Source: Luscinia megarhynchos
Taxonomy: Eukaryota > Chordata > Aves > Passeriformes > Turdidae
Length of the DNA: 64,000 nt
Assembly (NCBI GenBank): GCA_034336665.1
Contig: CM067569.1
Coordinates: forward strand, 6,131,820-6,195,819
Reading direction: 5' to 3'
Made by a program: the position numbers and the translations under genes. The notes under the pieces were generated by a model. That model did no database searches and was not told the DNA's origin. It worked only from the letters and a program-made list of their open reading frames with translations. Below are positions 13,901 to 28,051 of this stretch, one piece after another. The stretch's first letter is position 1. Each line of letters begins with the position of its first letter.

Positions 13901-16900
13901 ACTGCTGGAAATGCAAAATGCCAAATGTACTAAAATTCTACCTTATTATAAAATACAGATCTTTTTCTGTGCATATAACAAACATTTTAGCATAACAGGA
14001 CTCAGCAAAAATGCACCTTCAGCTGTACTTTGCAAAATACTTTCTCCTGAGCTCCATATTTGGGAAAATTAAGAATAAGGAAATAAAGAAGAAAAAAAAT
14101 ACAGGCAGAAATTAGGGGTTTTAGAGGAAAAAAGCAGACACACCCTCACAACTAAACAAAGAAACAAAAAGGAGTAAGTGCCATCCAAATTGCTTGAATA
14201 CATCATGAAGCCCCACATTCTGTTAACACAAAGCCTTAGAGTGAGAGATGGGAAATATGATGTAGCATGACTGCATTTAATCAAGGTGAATCCCTCTCTG
14301 ATGATTATCAAGTGAGGATAGATTTCTTGCTCCACTCTCTCTCTCGTTGTACATGAAGAAAGATACTGAGATAGCATCAAAACCCATAATAAGGAAAAGA
14401 GATTATGTTAACTGTTGCTTAAGAAATTTCTTTGTAGCAGAGTAACAAACAAATTGAAGGATTTAGAAATCAAAGGGCAATTTAATGTAGCAGCTCTACA
14501 CAAACACAAAAGGACTAATAAAGAGCTGCCTCCTCTTGTTGCAGGTAGATGACAGAACTCTCAGTGTTTCCACAATGTCAGCAGTGACTTCCTGCTACCA
14601 CCACCTTACACCAGCTCTGGGCTGACTGGTTTTATCTTCAAACCTGGATTATAGGCTGTCCAGTTTAGCTTTATTATAGTACCTGATAGAAGAAAAATGC
14701 ACCAGGAAGAAAACATTCAGTGTACCTGCATAAGCAAGGTGTGTTTTTCATTTGTGATGTGGCTGTTTGTGACCTACCACCTATGTGGAATACCAAGCCA
14801 GAGATCTCTCCTGAACTACAATGGTACTAGACTCTATAACAGAACTGGATTTTACTTCAGAAGAAAACAAGCTAAACACAGAAGGAACAGGCTGCATCAG
14901 GACCCAGAACAATAAAAATCCCAATATGACCAAACTGAAAATCCCTTCTCACATAAAGGCTGTCTAAAGGTATAATATCTTCAGAACAATGCACAGCTGG
15001 GTTCTGCTGTAGCAGGAAATGTTTTTGACTACAATGAAGCCAGGGAGGGATGTGCAGGTCAGAGTGCAGTGGCTGCTCTGTAGTGCCACAGGTCAGTGCA
15101 GGACATTGCAAGATTTCCCTGCACAGAGTGTGTGATTCACCTCAGATTATTGCCCTGATCTTTGTCTGTCTCCCTCCCACAGCCTGGCTCAGAGATGAGG
15201 ATGTGACATTCAGAAAGTCCAGTGCCATCATCTTTGAACTTTACATCAGCCACTTTAAGGCTGTCCTAGAAATCCTCCAGATCCTCATGAGGCCACACAC
15301 ACTTTTAGTATGGTTTTTTGCCTTATTTTGCAAACCAATACATTAATTTCAGCTAATGTGACTAGGAAATAGAAGAAAAAAGAAGAAAGAGGGAGTAATG
15401 CCAAAGTGGTTTTATTTCCAACCACTCAATAGTGGGAATCCAGACTTGGTCAAATAGATGGAACCTGTCAGTTTATTTTTTATACACAAAACCCACCGTG
15501 TTTTGCTTGTAGCTGCAGACCTAAGTTAATTTTTGTGAATGTGTCAAATTATGATGCTTATAATGCAGCATTGTGGATTCAGCCTCTGCAAAATATCACC
15601 AATGGCATTTTTAGTGGTCCAGTTTGAAAATGTGACCCTTAGAGACTTGATGAATAAAATTAGTCAACTCTGTAACTTTAAAATAGCTCTTTTCTAATTA
15701 AAGTGTGATGAAGCTTTCAGCCTATCTAGCTAGGGATGCAGAGTGCACGAGCAAACCAATTAGAGATAGTGGCAAAAACAAAATGGTGTCACAAAAAGAT
15801 TTACCACATCAGTCCCTCCAGTAGCTGTGCCATTTCTGCTGATAAAGGTGAAACAACAGCTACTGCTGCAGCTAAGGCTGAAGCTAATGTTAAGCTGACA
15901 AATCAACTTTTAGAGTCTTGGGAGATTCAGCACAGCTATCAAGAGGCACAAAGGCTACTAATGCTTATGTCATACTTCTCAACTCTCACACTTTACCCAG
16001 GAGACGCCAGATTTTTTTGGCTTAAAATTTTTTTGATTTTTGTATTCTCTTGGGCAAAAAAATCAAAGGAGGCCATTAATTCAATGAGAATTTCACATAT
16101 CTCGCTGCTTGATTTTTTTTTTTTCCCAGAAGGCTCATACTGTTTGAGGTTGAGAAGTATGCTCTACTTTGACAATGACACCCTGAAGGATGAGCACACA
16201 ACAAAATCCCAGCTGCTGCCATTCAAGGCAAGCACTCAGGACATTTGATGCTTGAATTCAGGTGGAGAGACCATCACATATCACTGCAGTGCCATCGTGG
16301 GGAGCCTGCACAGTCAGACCCAAATTCAGCCAGCATTTAGAGCACACAGCACAGGGAAGAGAAGAGCTTGGCCTGGCTCCTGTGAGCAAGCACACAGCTA
16401 GTAATAATCTGTCAGACATTTGCACGCCTTGTGGTAATCTGGTTCACCACTTCTTAGAGGACGTGATTACATGCTTACTTGAACAAATCTCCCTGGCTGT
16501 CTAGTGGTGGGCATTAGTAGCAATGGCAGGAAACAAACAGATATGATGCTACAAAAAGAAAAAGCACTGATTTTCATGGCAGACTTTCCTTATGGTGTTC
16601 CAATCCTTCCTATATCAAAATACTGAGGAGTGAAAATGATTTTTTGCAGAGATTGAAGATCTAGACAAAAGCTAAAAGCAAAATGAGTGTTAGAGGCCGA
16701 AACAACATCTGGCAAGTAAAGTACTTCTCATGTTAGGTTAAAACTAGGTTCTGAAAAGCCCAAGAATATAGGTCCTTTGTGGTCAAAAATACCACCTCAG
16801 GTTTGGGCACCTGAGGGCAGAATTACTGGACCTTCTGCAAACTGTGTGTTACCAAAACCACCCAGTGTACTCTGAATTACATTCAGTGTTATTCTACGTG

Positions 16901-18010
16901 GCAGAATCCTAGCAGCACAAGATTAGGAAGTAGTACATGGTTTCCATTTTTAGATCTATATCCAGCTTCAAACAAACATATCCTCTTTGTTTCAGTTCCA
17001 GATAATTCTGTAAAGAAACAGTAAGTGCTTCATACATACATTATTCAGAAATTAAGGTGAACTATAAGTTGAAATACAGATGTAAATTTTCAGGACTCAG
17101 TAACCCAATGCAGTTCACCTGTAAAGTTCAGATCTGAAACCTAATTCAAATTGTACACGTGTAGCTCTTCAAAGCCATAGATTTATTTCAAGCTTAGCTG
17201 AAACATTATTATTATGAAGAAATAGTAATTAAAAGACTAAGTTAGCCAGAGGAATTGCAAGAAAATGTAAGACCAAGAGTAATTTTAAGATGTAGGTAAA
17301 TATGGGAGAATGATGTCTAGTTAATTACATGCAGGAGAATAGAAATAATATGAGTTAGGAGCATGACAGTATTGAAGGTAATAACATCCAGTAATACATC
17401 ACAGATTATATGAGATAAGTGGAAGAAGAGTAGACTCTTTTCAATGCAATCAGAAAAGGTTACAAGAAAGTAACCACCATATAGATATGTATAGGATGTG
17501 ATATGGAAACTGCTTTAGAATATAGCACAGGGAGGATGGCTGAAATTCTGTGTAATTCAATTCCCACTCAATTTTTCAAGGAAGGCAAAACAAAAACTGT
17601 CAAAAAATTTTCTGACTCATTAGATTAGCAATACTTGTAAAACATGGTCGAAAACACCTGCATTTTACATCAGATGATGTAATCATAGTGGAGGAGACCT
17701 TTGGAAAGAGGGAACTGTGTTACAGACCTGGTGTTGGAAGCAGGAAATAGAGGGAAGAGTTATTAAATTCATAAAAATTCAGAAAAACATGATAAATTCT
17801 CCAAATCAATATTTGATTTTCAGTGTACAAAAAAGAGAGGAAAATAATCAGAACAAATATTCTTACATGTCCAACAGAAACACATTTGTAATTGACCTAG
17901 GCCATTCTGCCTTTACAATGCTGATACCTGCATTTCTTATTTTGTCTTACTAAAGACGTTTTCTAAAACTGTCATTTTAAGCAGCACGTGCAAAATACAA
18001 TCTGTTTTTT
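10961..18010. other. Intergenic, no gene seen
   Basis: AT-rich sequence with a short AT/AC microsatellite (about 11798-11825). The longest frame, 15736-16248 plus (170 codons), has no homology I recognise, runs through poly-T tracts and spans an inverted repeat, so I do not call it a gene. Confidence 0.55.
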
Positions 18011-18019
18011 CCTGGGGCC

Positions 18020-18022
<3 letters not shown>

Positions 18023-18058
<36 letters not shown>
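18023..18058. repeat. Poly-T tract, 36 bases
   Basis: An uninterrupted run of T flanked on both sides by cctggg (18011-18016 and 18059-18064). On the minus strand it is poly-A, so it could be the tail of a decayed retroposed sequence, but the neighbouring DNA gives no identity. Confidence 0.9.
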
Positions 18059-18224
18059 CCTGGGCTCTGAAAGCACAGCTTTGATACAAATCTACATCTC
18101 TGTGTGCCTGCTGCATTAGTGATCATACGCAATGGCCTGTCTGCTGTGCGAGATTATGGGGATACTGCAGGCAGGGGGCAAGGGATCAGCCAGGATGTGT
18201 ACAAACTTCAAATTGCTGGCTACA

Positions 18225-18440
18225 CCCCTGACTGAAGTCTACATAAATTATGTCCACCACGTTCCCATCATTTATTTCTTTTGTCATTCCTTCAAAGAAC
18301 TCGGTCATATTCTGTCTGACAGGATTTATTCTTGGTAAAACCATTGCTGATCTTCTTTTAATAACCCTTTCTCCGATAAATACCCAGCGCTTTCATCCCT
18401 AATGATTGATTCTCGTATCTTAACTTTCAGCAATATATCT
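18225..18440 (-). mobile_element. CR1-clade LINE reverse-transcriptase remnant
   Basis: On the minus strand, translation gives SNGFTKNKSCQT and, after frameshifts and stops, DGNVVDIIYVDFSQ. These correspond to the conserved QHGF.K..SC.TNL and GN.VDVIYLDFSKAFD motifs of CR1/L3-clade reverse transcriptases. The 3' (plus strand) side, to about 18440, continues in a degraded form. It is a dead, old, 5'- and 3'-truncated copy. Confidence 0.75.
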
Positions 18441-19019
18441 GAGGAGAGCTATTGAAAAGCAAGTTTCATCTGCTGAGGCAAGTTTAAAGATGAACTCAGG
18501 TGGCTCTATGCTTAAATGTCTATGTATCTATTTATCATCTGTTAAGGTACAAACAGCTCATCATTACAACAACAACCACTGAAGATGAAAACGATATCCT
18601 TCACTCAGTCAATTCTAAAGCAGGAATCAAGTGTCTGGAAATAACAGTTTAACTTTTTTGAACATGAAAAGGAAAAAAGCAACCCTTTATCACAGACATT
18701 TTTTCTGTCAGAAAACCATTTCCCACTCTCTCCCTCAATACACACCTGCCACAGCTAACACATATATGTATTAAAAATGTGACTAGTTTGTTGTAATATA
18801 GACCCCCAACTTTTACAGATTCAAGGTTCAAAATGCACTCATTTAATATATTTGATTGGTGAGACTTAATGACCATACAGCAGGCAATAATTGAGGCTGT
18901 TGTATATTCTAGTATCTATATTGAGTTAGTTTCTGTCAGGTTTATTTCCTTCTGTTTTAAAACACAGAGAAAGCCCCATGGTGTCTGCCCTTGCTGATAC
19001 AGGTTTGCATGGCTGTGCC

Positions 19020-19490
19020 CACTCTAGAACTCGATAATGCAATTCCATGTCAGCATTTTGTCGGCCCCACTACTGCACTGATGAAGAAACTTCAGTTAGT
19101 CTGGAACTCAGCTGCTGAAATTCTGACTGACACCATGCATGAAAATCACATTACCCTGGTTGTAAAAAACCTTCTCTGGCTACCTGTAAAGTACAGGATT
19201 ATGTGTAAAGTCCTAGTTATTAACTTACAAGTCCTTAAATTGACTTGGGTTTGAATACCTCAGAGACATTCTGGAACCATACATCCCCAGTCGTTTTCTT
19301 TGGTCTCAGTCAATTGGATTAGTTCTTTTTGGCTGAAGACATTGAGCTACAGGGCATTTTTAGTGTTTGCTCGCTCCTCATGGAATTCATTAACCATGGA
19401 GGTCAGACTGGCTGACTCTCTAACATGCTCTAAATCTGAACTTAAGGTACACGTTTTCAGATTGCTTTTATTAGGATGTATAAAAAGTAT
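19020..19490 (+). mobile_element. L2-type LINE ORF2 C-terminal remnant
   Basis: The conceptual translation gives LQLVWNSAAEILTDT..ENHIT, LLWLPVKYRIMCKVLV, then in another frame EYLRDILEPYIPSR, then RAFLVFARSSWNSLTMEVRL and ADSLTCSKSELKVHVFRLLL. These match, in order, the conserved C-terminal region of L2/CR1-clade LINE polyproteins (LQLVQNAAARLL, HITPVL..LHWLPV..RI, PYVPSRSLRS, RAFS..AP.LWNSLP.EIR, FKS.LKTHLF). At least two frameshifts and a stop separate the blocks. An open stretch of 87 codons survives at 18991-19254. Confidence 0.85.
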
Positions 19491-19799
19491 ATGGTTATCT
19501 CAAAGTTGCATAGCTTTTCCTGTATGTACATCTGTACATATCCTTGAGTGGCAGTACTTCAGAACTAGAATTAGTCCTGTCTCAGGATTATTTTTCCTCT
19601 GTGCACCACAAGAAAAAAAACACTGTGTTATTGCAACTTTTCCCAGTAACTTTGTAAAGATCTGCAGAGAAAAGACTTGGCAGATGGAAATCCAAATCTT
19701 AGACAAGACATTCCTACTTTTAAAGCACATTTGACAACATGATCTAGATCAATATTTCCAGGAAGCACAGCAGATGAAATAGAGAACAACTCTCTTTTT

Positions 19800-22700
19800 A
19801 AGTTTTTCAAGTATTTAGTGTAAATATTATGACCATTTCCTTTAAAGATATTTTAACTATTTACACACTTTTCCTTTTTCTCATGAGTACATACCCAAAG
19901 AAGTTCCCTTGGGTTAGCTGGTCTGCACCACAGTAAATGAGCACTGAATTCAGACAGATCAAATTAAACTCTGATGTAAATAATTATTAAGTAAATAATT
20001 ATAATTAAATTATGATGTGACTTGATCAGATAATATTTTTACTGTACTAAGAGACCTTAGGAACTCCTGCGTGGTGAGACTTACATTCCACAGTGGTACT
20101 GCAGGTGAACATTTTCTAAATTATGAAAGCATAACAAACTTAAAAGGTGGACTAACAAGAGTCTAAGGGGATTTGATTTGACCCTTCCCCTGTGTCCTGG
20201 GGATAAGTCAACTGGCTGCAGAGAGGATGATGCAATCCAAAGAGGGAGGCATGGATGCAGTTAATCCATGGACGTGCTCTCTACATTGGTATATCATAGA
20301 AAGAACAATTCCCTATCAGCAGTGTATGAATAACTGTGTCTTGAGCTTGCATGCCAACAGTTATGGGTAGATGTCATCACTTTAAAAAATAAAAGCTGTT
20401 TCTACAGACATGCAAGACAGATTGGTGAATTTGCCTGGTTTAAATTAGGCTGAGTGGTTCATGATGGTGTAAGGAGAGAAAAGATATTTTAATAAAACCA
20501 GCCAAATCAAACCTTCCCTGCCCAATCGACTTTTCACAGAACAGGTTGACAGGGTATTAAAAGCTGTTCCATTGCATTCTGCATGTGAAAAGGGTGCCTA
20601 GCATCTAGATTTAATAGAGCCCTAAATAGCTATAGATAATTTATTCTAGTTATAGCTTTAAGTTCTGTTTTTCAGAGAATATGAGTCTTACAAAAATGGT
20701 TTCCATGCAAATCAAAACCAGCTGAAAGCTTGCCAAGGCCAAGATGTAATTTAAGATGGCATTTAAGCTGCTCTGTCTTTTCTGTCTCTAGAGATATCAT
20801 CATAAAATAAAAGAATTCATCAGGTAATGTTTTCTTCATTATTCAGCTGCACAATTCTGAAGTGAAAAAGTTAATTACACATACAGTGCTGTCGACACAT
20901 AGTTTATTAGGAGATTCTGATTAATTAGCTATGGTAAAAGGTTTTTATATAGTCATAATTAATTTATATTTCAAGAAAAAAGGCAAACAGACAGTACACA
21001 GATTTTAATATTTCTTCCCTCTGACAAATTTATCAAAGTAATTCTGAAGTTCTGTTGAACCTACTGCCCTTCATTGTTACTTTATAAAGTGGGAAACAGA
21101 CATCTAAGAGCACAACTAACACTGACTTCCCTGGGAGTCAGCTCAACACTCTCACACCATTTTGAAAAATGCATTTTTTCTCTGCTGAACCAGCAAATGA
21201 AACTATTGTGAACTGCTCACCAAGACACATCTTGGTTTGGAATACATTGAATCAGCAATGCAAAATTTGGACATAACACGCAAGTTGCCTTCTGAATTTT
21301 TGTATTTCCTTCTATACAACTGACCTGATTTATAGTAGGGCTCAGGTAAAAAGTTGATTATACCATATTTCTTTAGTTTTGCATATTGAGTATTATCTGC
21401 CAAGTTAGAGATATTCTCTCAATCTGTTGTCATGTTAGCTCCAGACTCGTGCTCACACTCAAACCCAATCTGCCCTGTGATCCACATTGATTTATGCTTT
21501 GGCCAACACTGGAATGAGCCAACTGGTGCAGCAGGCAAAGAGAAGGAGGAGACAAACTCAAGCAAATTCAAATACACAGAAGAAAGGTAACTTGTTCAAG
21601 CCATATGGTAAAGAAAAAGTGAACTTTGACTCAAGAAAAGACAACAAGGATGAAGCCAGAATACAACTGGTGTATCTTCACTAAATTACTGGCAGGGATT
21701 AATTTAATCCAAATAAAAGAAAATCTCTCAGAGAAAATCTCACTGATCTTTGAGACAATCTTTAAACTGCATCACTGTCTATTCAGGTTTATCACCCATA
21801 GCACCAACATACTAAGATATAAAGACTCATTTTTTGTGAAACAAGCACATTATGAATCCATGTTTGGATATGAGGCTAAAGGCAGAAGCACACATGCAAT
21901 CATCAGATACTGATCAGGGTTTGCAAACCACTTATCCTGAGAGACTTAGAAGTGTCCTCTTGGAACCTTCATCAGCAACTGCTGGACACAGCAGGGCTCT
22001 CTGCAGTATAATTTGGCTCAATCCTTTGAAAATGCTCAGGTGGCACTTCAGCCATGGGTAGAATTAGAAGGACTGCCAAAACCACTGTTTCTACTTTTTG
22101 TTTCTGCAAAAACCTGAGTGATAAAAGCTGTTTTCAGAATGGAAGACTCCAAGAAATGTCCATTCAGTTTCTGATTAAGCTTATTTGATGCAGTCCATTA
22201 CTCAGAATCATTTAGAGCTATAAAAAAATGCTACAATAGTGAAGATTCCTGAATAAATAATTCTCAATTAAGTGTTAGCACCTAATTATATTAACTTATA
22301 GTAATTACTGATTCAATTATTAAATTGAAGATTAACCTGAAAATGCAGACTGGCTAATTTATTTTTATGATAGCTATACACTAATAGCACATGTAGTTGG
22401 ACTTCTTTGGGCACAAGCAAGGTAGGGTTAAATTTAGCACTCTTTTAGGAAGCTAGATTGCCTTGCCACACCTGAACAATATCTGACTAGAATACATACT
22501 GGATTCTCTCTGGAGCAATGTTCCATTCATTATTCTGTAGTCTCATAGCACAGAAATAGAAAAAGTAATGGACCTTGCTTTTTATCATCTCTGTTTATGA
22601 TTTTATTTTTTCAGTCAAAATTTGCACGGGGCATTTAATGACATATTAAGTACAAGAAACAAACATATTTATTGATATATCTGGTTTGGGGTTTTGTCTG

Positions 22701-22830
22701 GTGAACAGGAAAGTTAGAGAATGGTTTATGGGTGAGGCTTGGTTAGAGGGGAGAATAGGTTCAACTGTCAGTCCAAATGACACCAGTTAAGTATTTAGGA
22801 AAAGCTTAGGACAGTGAGGTAGAGTAAGAT
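19800..22830. other. Intergenic, no gene seen
   Basis: AT-rich DNA, with a very AT-rich patch near 19975-20040 and short frames only. No RNA gene or mobile element was recognised. Confidence 0.55.
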
Positions 22831-22920
22831 AAAAATGACAGTTAAGCTTTCTTTGGGTTGTGTAAGATAGACTAGATGAACTTAAAAAGTTTCTTCCAGA
22901 CCTCAGATTTTATAAGTATG
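22830..22920 (+). mobile_element. Probable degraded CR1 3'-end fragment
   Basis: The order tgtaagatagactagatgaa, cttaaaaagtttcttccaga and cctcagattttataagtatg follows the CR1 tail (GACTRGATGATCTTNAAGGTCTCTTCCAACC...TTCTATGA) with many substitutions. It is weaker than the other CR1 calls. Confidence 0.5.
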
Positions 22921-22924
22921 CAAA

Positions 22925-25900
22925 ATAAGACTTCTGGTGTTTTGATCGTTCATGTAATCTCATGATTACATATTTTCTTTCCATATGGGTATAACTAAGA
23001 ACAGAGTTTTGCCACTGATTTGTACTTTGAAGTTACATGACTGAAAAAAAAAAACCAGCATGCCTTGGAATTCCAGTCACCCAATTTCTCCCAATCCAAA
23101 TTTTCAGTGATGATTTACTTATTGTGCTACTGGCAATAAATATAATGATTCTCAAACTACAAAGATAACAAGCTGCATTTGTGAGTGGTGCATGTTGCAT
23201 TTTTAAGAAGTAACAAAGCAGTAAAGATTACTTCACGTGTACAGATTATGTATTATTTGTTAGTGTGTCACTTTCAGAACTCTTTCTTTTCCAAGGGAAA
23301 GTATAAAAAACATGTGATTAGCTATGACACTTTATATGTTAGCTTTTACCCAGATAAATGTCAGATTTAGGTAATCCTATAGGATCTATGCTTCAAATGC
23401 TCAGAAACATGACTCTGGAAGTTTAAGAAAATACATACATACATATTATTGAGATTAGTATGCCAAACAGCAGAGTCCTGCAGTAATAATGTATGGGGCA
23501 GACTGAGTTTAACAACCATCTCTGAACATTTTCTATGTGAATCGGTGGAAACCAAGTACATGGGAAAGGGGAGTGGATTATTCACTAAAGGCAACTAATA
23601 AATGTATCACTGCTCCCTAATCCATCTCTATCTTAGCATGTTTTTTAAAAATTTCAATCTCAAGTATATTCCTAACTTTCAGGAAGATAAAATAGTAAAA
23701 TAGAGTACAGATGGCTTCCAAAATGTGACTACTGGATAATTTCTTTCATTCCAATGCATGGACTTTTGCACATGTAATTGTTTTTTTCTTTATCATCCCT
23801 TTTGTTTATATTTTTTATAAATTTGAAGAGAATACCTGAGAGGACTTCTGCATAGTGTTTCTTTGGCACTTACCTCGTTGCTATATAAGAAATGGGAAAA
23901 CTTCAGGCAATTTGTGCTTTTGAGGTGTTTCCCTAATTAGAGAGTCAAACTGGAAAAATATAAAGAATGTAATTTAAAAAAAAAGAAAGTTTTTTTTGGT
24001 AAAAACCCATTTATGTTTTCGAAGGAAGTCAGATTGTTCCATGATTATACATAAACCTGTTACTACCTAACACAAAGTAAACAAGTTTTACAGGAGTTCA
24101 CTGTCCCTTTCCACTTCATGACTCATGTACTGCAGTTTCAGTTAATTCCAAAATGCACTGTACTACTCAGCATTCTCATAAACACTAAAGTATTTTAAGA
24201 ACTCTTGACTGTTAAGAAGTTGGCAATTTGAATGCATGAAAGTCACCATAGGGGAGGCAGAAGAGCTTTCCAGTACAAAACAGAATTTGACACTGGCTGT
24301 GTAGAAGTGTGAACAGCATGGTTAACCTTGCACTCAACTCCTCCCTCTCCCATTGCTGCTAAAATCTATTCCTTGCTGATGGTTAACTCAAAATGCAAAA
24401 ATTGCACACCTGCCTGCCAGCCACACACAGCTGCACAGATCTCACTGCTGATCCAACCATCTGCAAAAAGCAGCAGCCACGTAATGAAGAAATTCAAAGC
24501 ACTCTTGAGAAACATGATTGTATTTGCCAAGTGGTGCCTGCACCTCAAAAGAGGTATCCATTCTTTGGGAATTGGATTCAATTTGGGAACCTAAACAGTC
24601 AGGCCATCCTGATTTAGTATTTCTGAGTTTCATCAAGGGCCTGATACAAACCAGCCTGGATTTGATTCCTACACCAAAAGACAGGCTAACCAATCTTACT
24701 GGTGTCTACCCGTAATAAGACAGTGAAAGTAAGAAAGGTGCAAACCTTAAAAAAAAACCCCAAACCATAAAGAAATCCACATCAGATAGACTTCTGCACA
24801 CAGTTCAATATATAGAAAATATATGATGGGGCTTTCTGACATTTTGAAATAGATGAAACGAAATATATGAAGAATACAGAGTAGGAACACTAAATTTAGA
24901 ACTTAAAATACTCAGCACAGATTTAAGAGCCCTTACCAAAGCATGTATTTTCCCAGGAAGAAAAAAAAGGAAGAAGCAGAGCAATACTATGCAATTTTGA
25001 AGGAAAAAAAAAGGATGAAGAAAATATCCTGGGTTCTTACAACATAGATGATGGGCTGTTAAAAGATAAGAGATGGTATAGATGATGTCTCCCTCACTTC
25101 AAACTACATCTTTCTCTGGGAATCCAGCTCTGTGTAAACTGCAAGTAGGCAAGACAGAGCTTACTGAGAAAAGAACAGGATTCCTTTTATTGTCAGCATC
25201 ACATACAATTTTTAAACAACATTTAAACAACATTTCTAAAGCTTTTGGAAAATTACTCTTGAAAAATGATGAGACACAATAAACCTATGGTTAAATGTGC
25301 TAAATTATGAAGATCTGTCTTATGTAGAATTAAGAAGAAACATTTTCCAAAATGTGTGTTGATTTACAACCATTAATTCCTTCCTTTATTTAAACAAATA
25401 ATTCTTCCTGACATGTTTACTTCTAATCAAAGACCATTTAGGATATTAAAAGAAATTAAACAGCACTCACTTAACAATGTGTGTTCAGGACCCTTTCATC
25501 CCCCCAAATATACACACCAATTACCTTACCTTTTGCAGTGACTCTTCTATCCCAAAGAATCCCAATGTGCTTTGCAAATATAATTAACAATATGGTGTGT
25601 CAACGTCCACTGTTGACATGCAACTGCTATTTCTGAGATTTCTGAGGCTGTCAGCACTTGGCAATACTGTGTAAATGTTTAAAACTAAAGTGAAGAATTG
25701 GTGATCAGTCTAGGGGGCAAATATAATCATTGAACTTGGAATTTGATCAGGATTAAGCCCTGGGGTTTACAACCCTGCTCTTCTTGCTGCATTCCCATGG
25801 TATCTTGATGGCTAGCATCCTTTAGCTGCACAATGATTAATGATATTTTGTTGGATGGCTGCATCAGAAGGAAGGATCATACACAATGAAAATGCCTGGT

Positions 25901-28040
25901 TTATATTTTCGTTTATTGTATTTTTTTTTAATATAGGAGTTCAAACTTTTTTTTTCCTAAAATACCTATTGGCATAATCAAAAGAAAAGCAGTTTTGGGA
26001 TAGGGATAGGTGGGCTGGTTGCAACTGCAGCATCTGGAAGCTGCTCACTCCATGTCCTTTCTGGACATGCCCCCTTTGAAGGGATTAGCAGCAGACAGCT
26101 CCAGGCAGGCCCCTGGGTATCAGCTGGCATGCTCCTGACTCACTGCCCACAGTGAAACGAGTTGATTATTGCAGCTACAGAGAGCTGACCCTTTGGAAGA
26201 ACCTCAAACCTCAGGCTGTCCATTCAGCCTGACACGCTGGGAGCCAACCAGGACTATCACAGGATACACTAAAACACAGCACAAGGCATTGAAGCTGCAA
26301 CAGCCAATGACTGTGTGGTTCACAATTACGTTCAAATTATGTTTTAGGGAACAATAAATGGTGTTTACTTTCCCTGGTTGTGAAAGAGGAGACGAGAATT
26401 CCTCGGTTGTTCCAGAAATGTAAAACAGGATCAGCAGTAAAAGATGTTGAAGCAGCAGCGTTTCCCTGAGAAGCAGCCAACTTAGAAGTGGAATATGGAT
26501 TAGTGTCATCAGGAGCAGAGCACGAGCTGCACAGGCAGCCTGATGGGGCACTTTCTTCACACATCATTCTGAGGCTCTACAGCTGAGCCACTCAGAAAAT
26601 CACAGCTGAAAAAATTTTGTCCAGAACTATCAAGCAGATTTGCACCTTCTCTACACTCTGAGTTTTACAGGTTACTGAATAAAGATGAATGAATATCTTA
26701 TGTAGCAGGTGGAATTTCCATCTCCTGAAAAGAAGAAAATATCTCCACTACCATAAACAGCAATGGCATAAACTAGAGTTTGATGTGCCATACCAGGTCT
26801 TTGCAGAAGTCTGTAATCTCTTTTGGATAAAAAAAAATAAAAGCTCTTTTTAAACAATTCAGTCAATCTCTTCTTTACTTTTTTTATCTGTAAAAATGTA
26901 AGTGGGAAGTCTCTAATGTAGTGATATAACAAGGAAACAATTAATTTTCTTCTTTAACATGTAGTTTTGGGATTATTTAAATATTCTTATTAAATATAAA
27001 CACCAAATATGCTAGAAATCAGCCTTCCACACCAATTCAGTGGTAGCATTGATTTCAGTCTCTAACTGGCTGCAGTCAACAACTCTCAGAGAGCTTGTGA
27101 ATCTCTCTCTTAGCTGAAACTGACCATCAAGATCAAAAACTATAAAGGCATTCATTATTGAATGATTGATGACTGACTGGAAGACGGACCAATATTTATA
27201 CTGGGAGTTTTTGAAGTGGAAAAATATATTTAAGCTCTAAAAGCTCAATAATGCAGAGGGTTTATGCCAATTTTAAACCATTTGGAGTTACCATAGGGCA
27301 AATTTAGATCACCTGATAAGGTTCTGTTTAAAAAAAGTATTCTACAAGTCTGGGTTTGCTTTCTAAGATGTTTCAAGGCAGGCACCTGAAATTGCAAGTA
27401 CCAGAATACTTTAGAAAACATAAGCTTCTATTTCCAAAGCACAGAAAGTTATTATTCTTGCTGACGTCCAGACATGAAAAAGCCTTATTTATTCACCACA
27501 CATACTCAGAACCACATGACTACTTTCTTTGCCTGTGTCTGGACTGAGTTGGATTTTCACAGTGCCCTTATTTTGGTTACTTAAGTTTGCTCCTGTATAG
27601 CTTTTTGTGTTCTTATTCACATTCTAAAGAAGTTGAAGAATTCAAAGTAAGGAGTTTTCCAATATGAAGACCTATAGTATTTAGCACTACAAAATTAGCT
27701 TTAAAAGACCTTCATGCTACCTAAAGGGCTGTTAATCCTTTGTTTGCAAAGTCTCCTTGTCTTGACATTGGAAACTTCCTAGTGCTCTTCTGTTTAAGGT
27801 GAAATAGCTCTGGCCATGAAGCACCCAGCTCTGCAGGATGGAAAGGTGATGAGAGAGTATGAAATTCCTCCTTGGTCATAGACTCTCCACTCCGTGATGT
27901 AACAAAATCCTATGGCTTTTATTGCCTGACACATCCCGGGAGCAGGTGAAAAACATGGCAATTCCAAATTCTAATACCAAAGAACAACTGTACCCAGACA
28001 GTTTTTTTTACCCCAACGTGTTACTGCTTTGCACCATCAG
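22925..28040. other. Intergenic, no gene seen
   Basis: AT-rich with an 11-bp direct repeat (atttaaacaac, about 25209-25231). A moderately GC-rich patch at about 26010-26160 has no recognisable identity. Confidence 0.5.
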
Positions 28041-28051
28041 GAAACAAGGCA

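Noticed and set aside
15736..16248. 170-codon plus-strand open frame
   Set aside because: Contains translated poly-T tracts and an inverted repeat, with no homology recognised; most likely chance.
21075..21115. Possible MIR-like ttataaagtgggaaacagac
   Set aside because: Too short and diverged to separate from chance.
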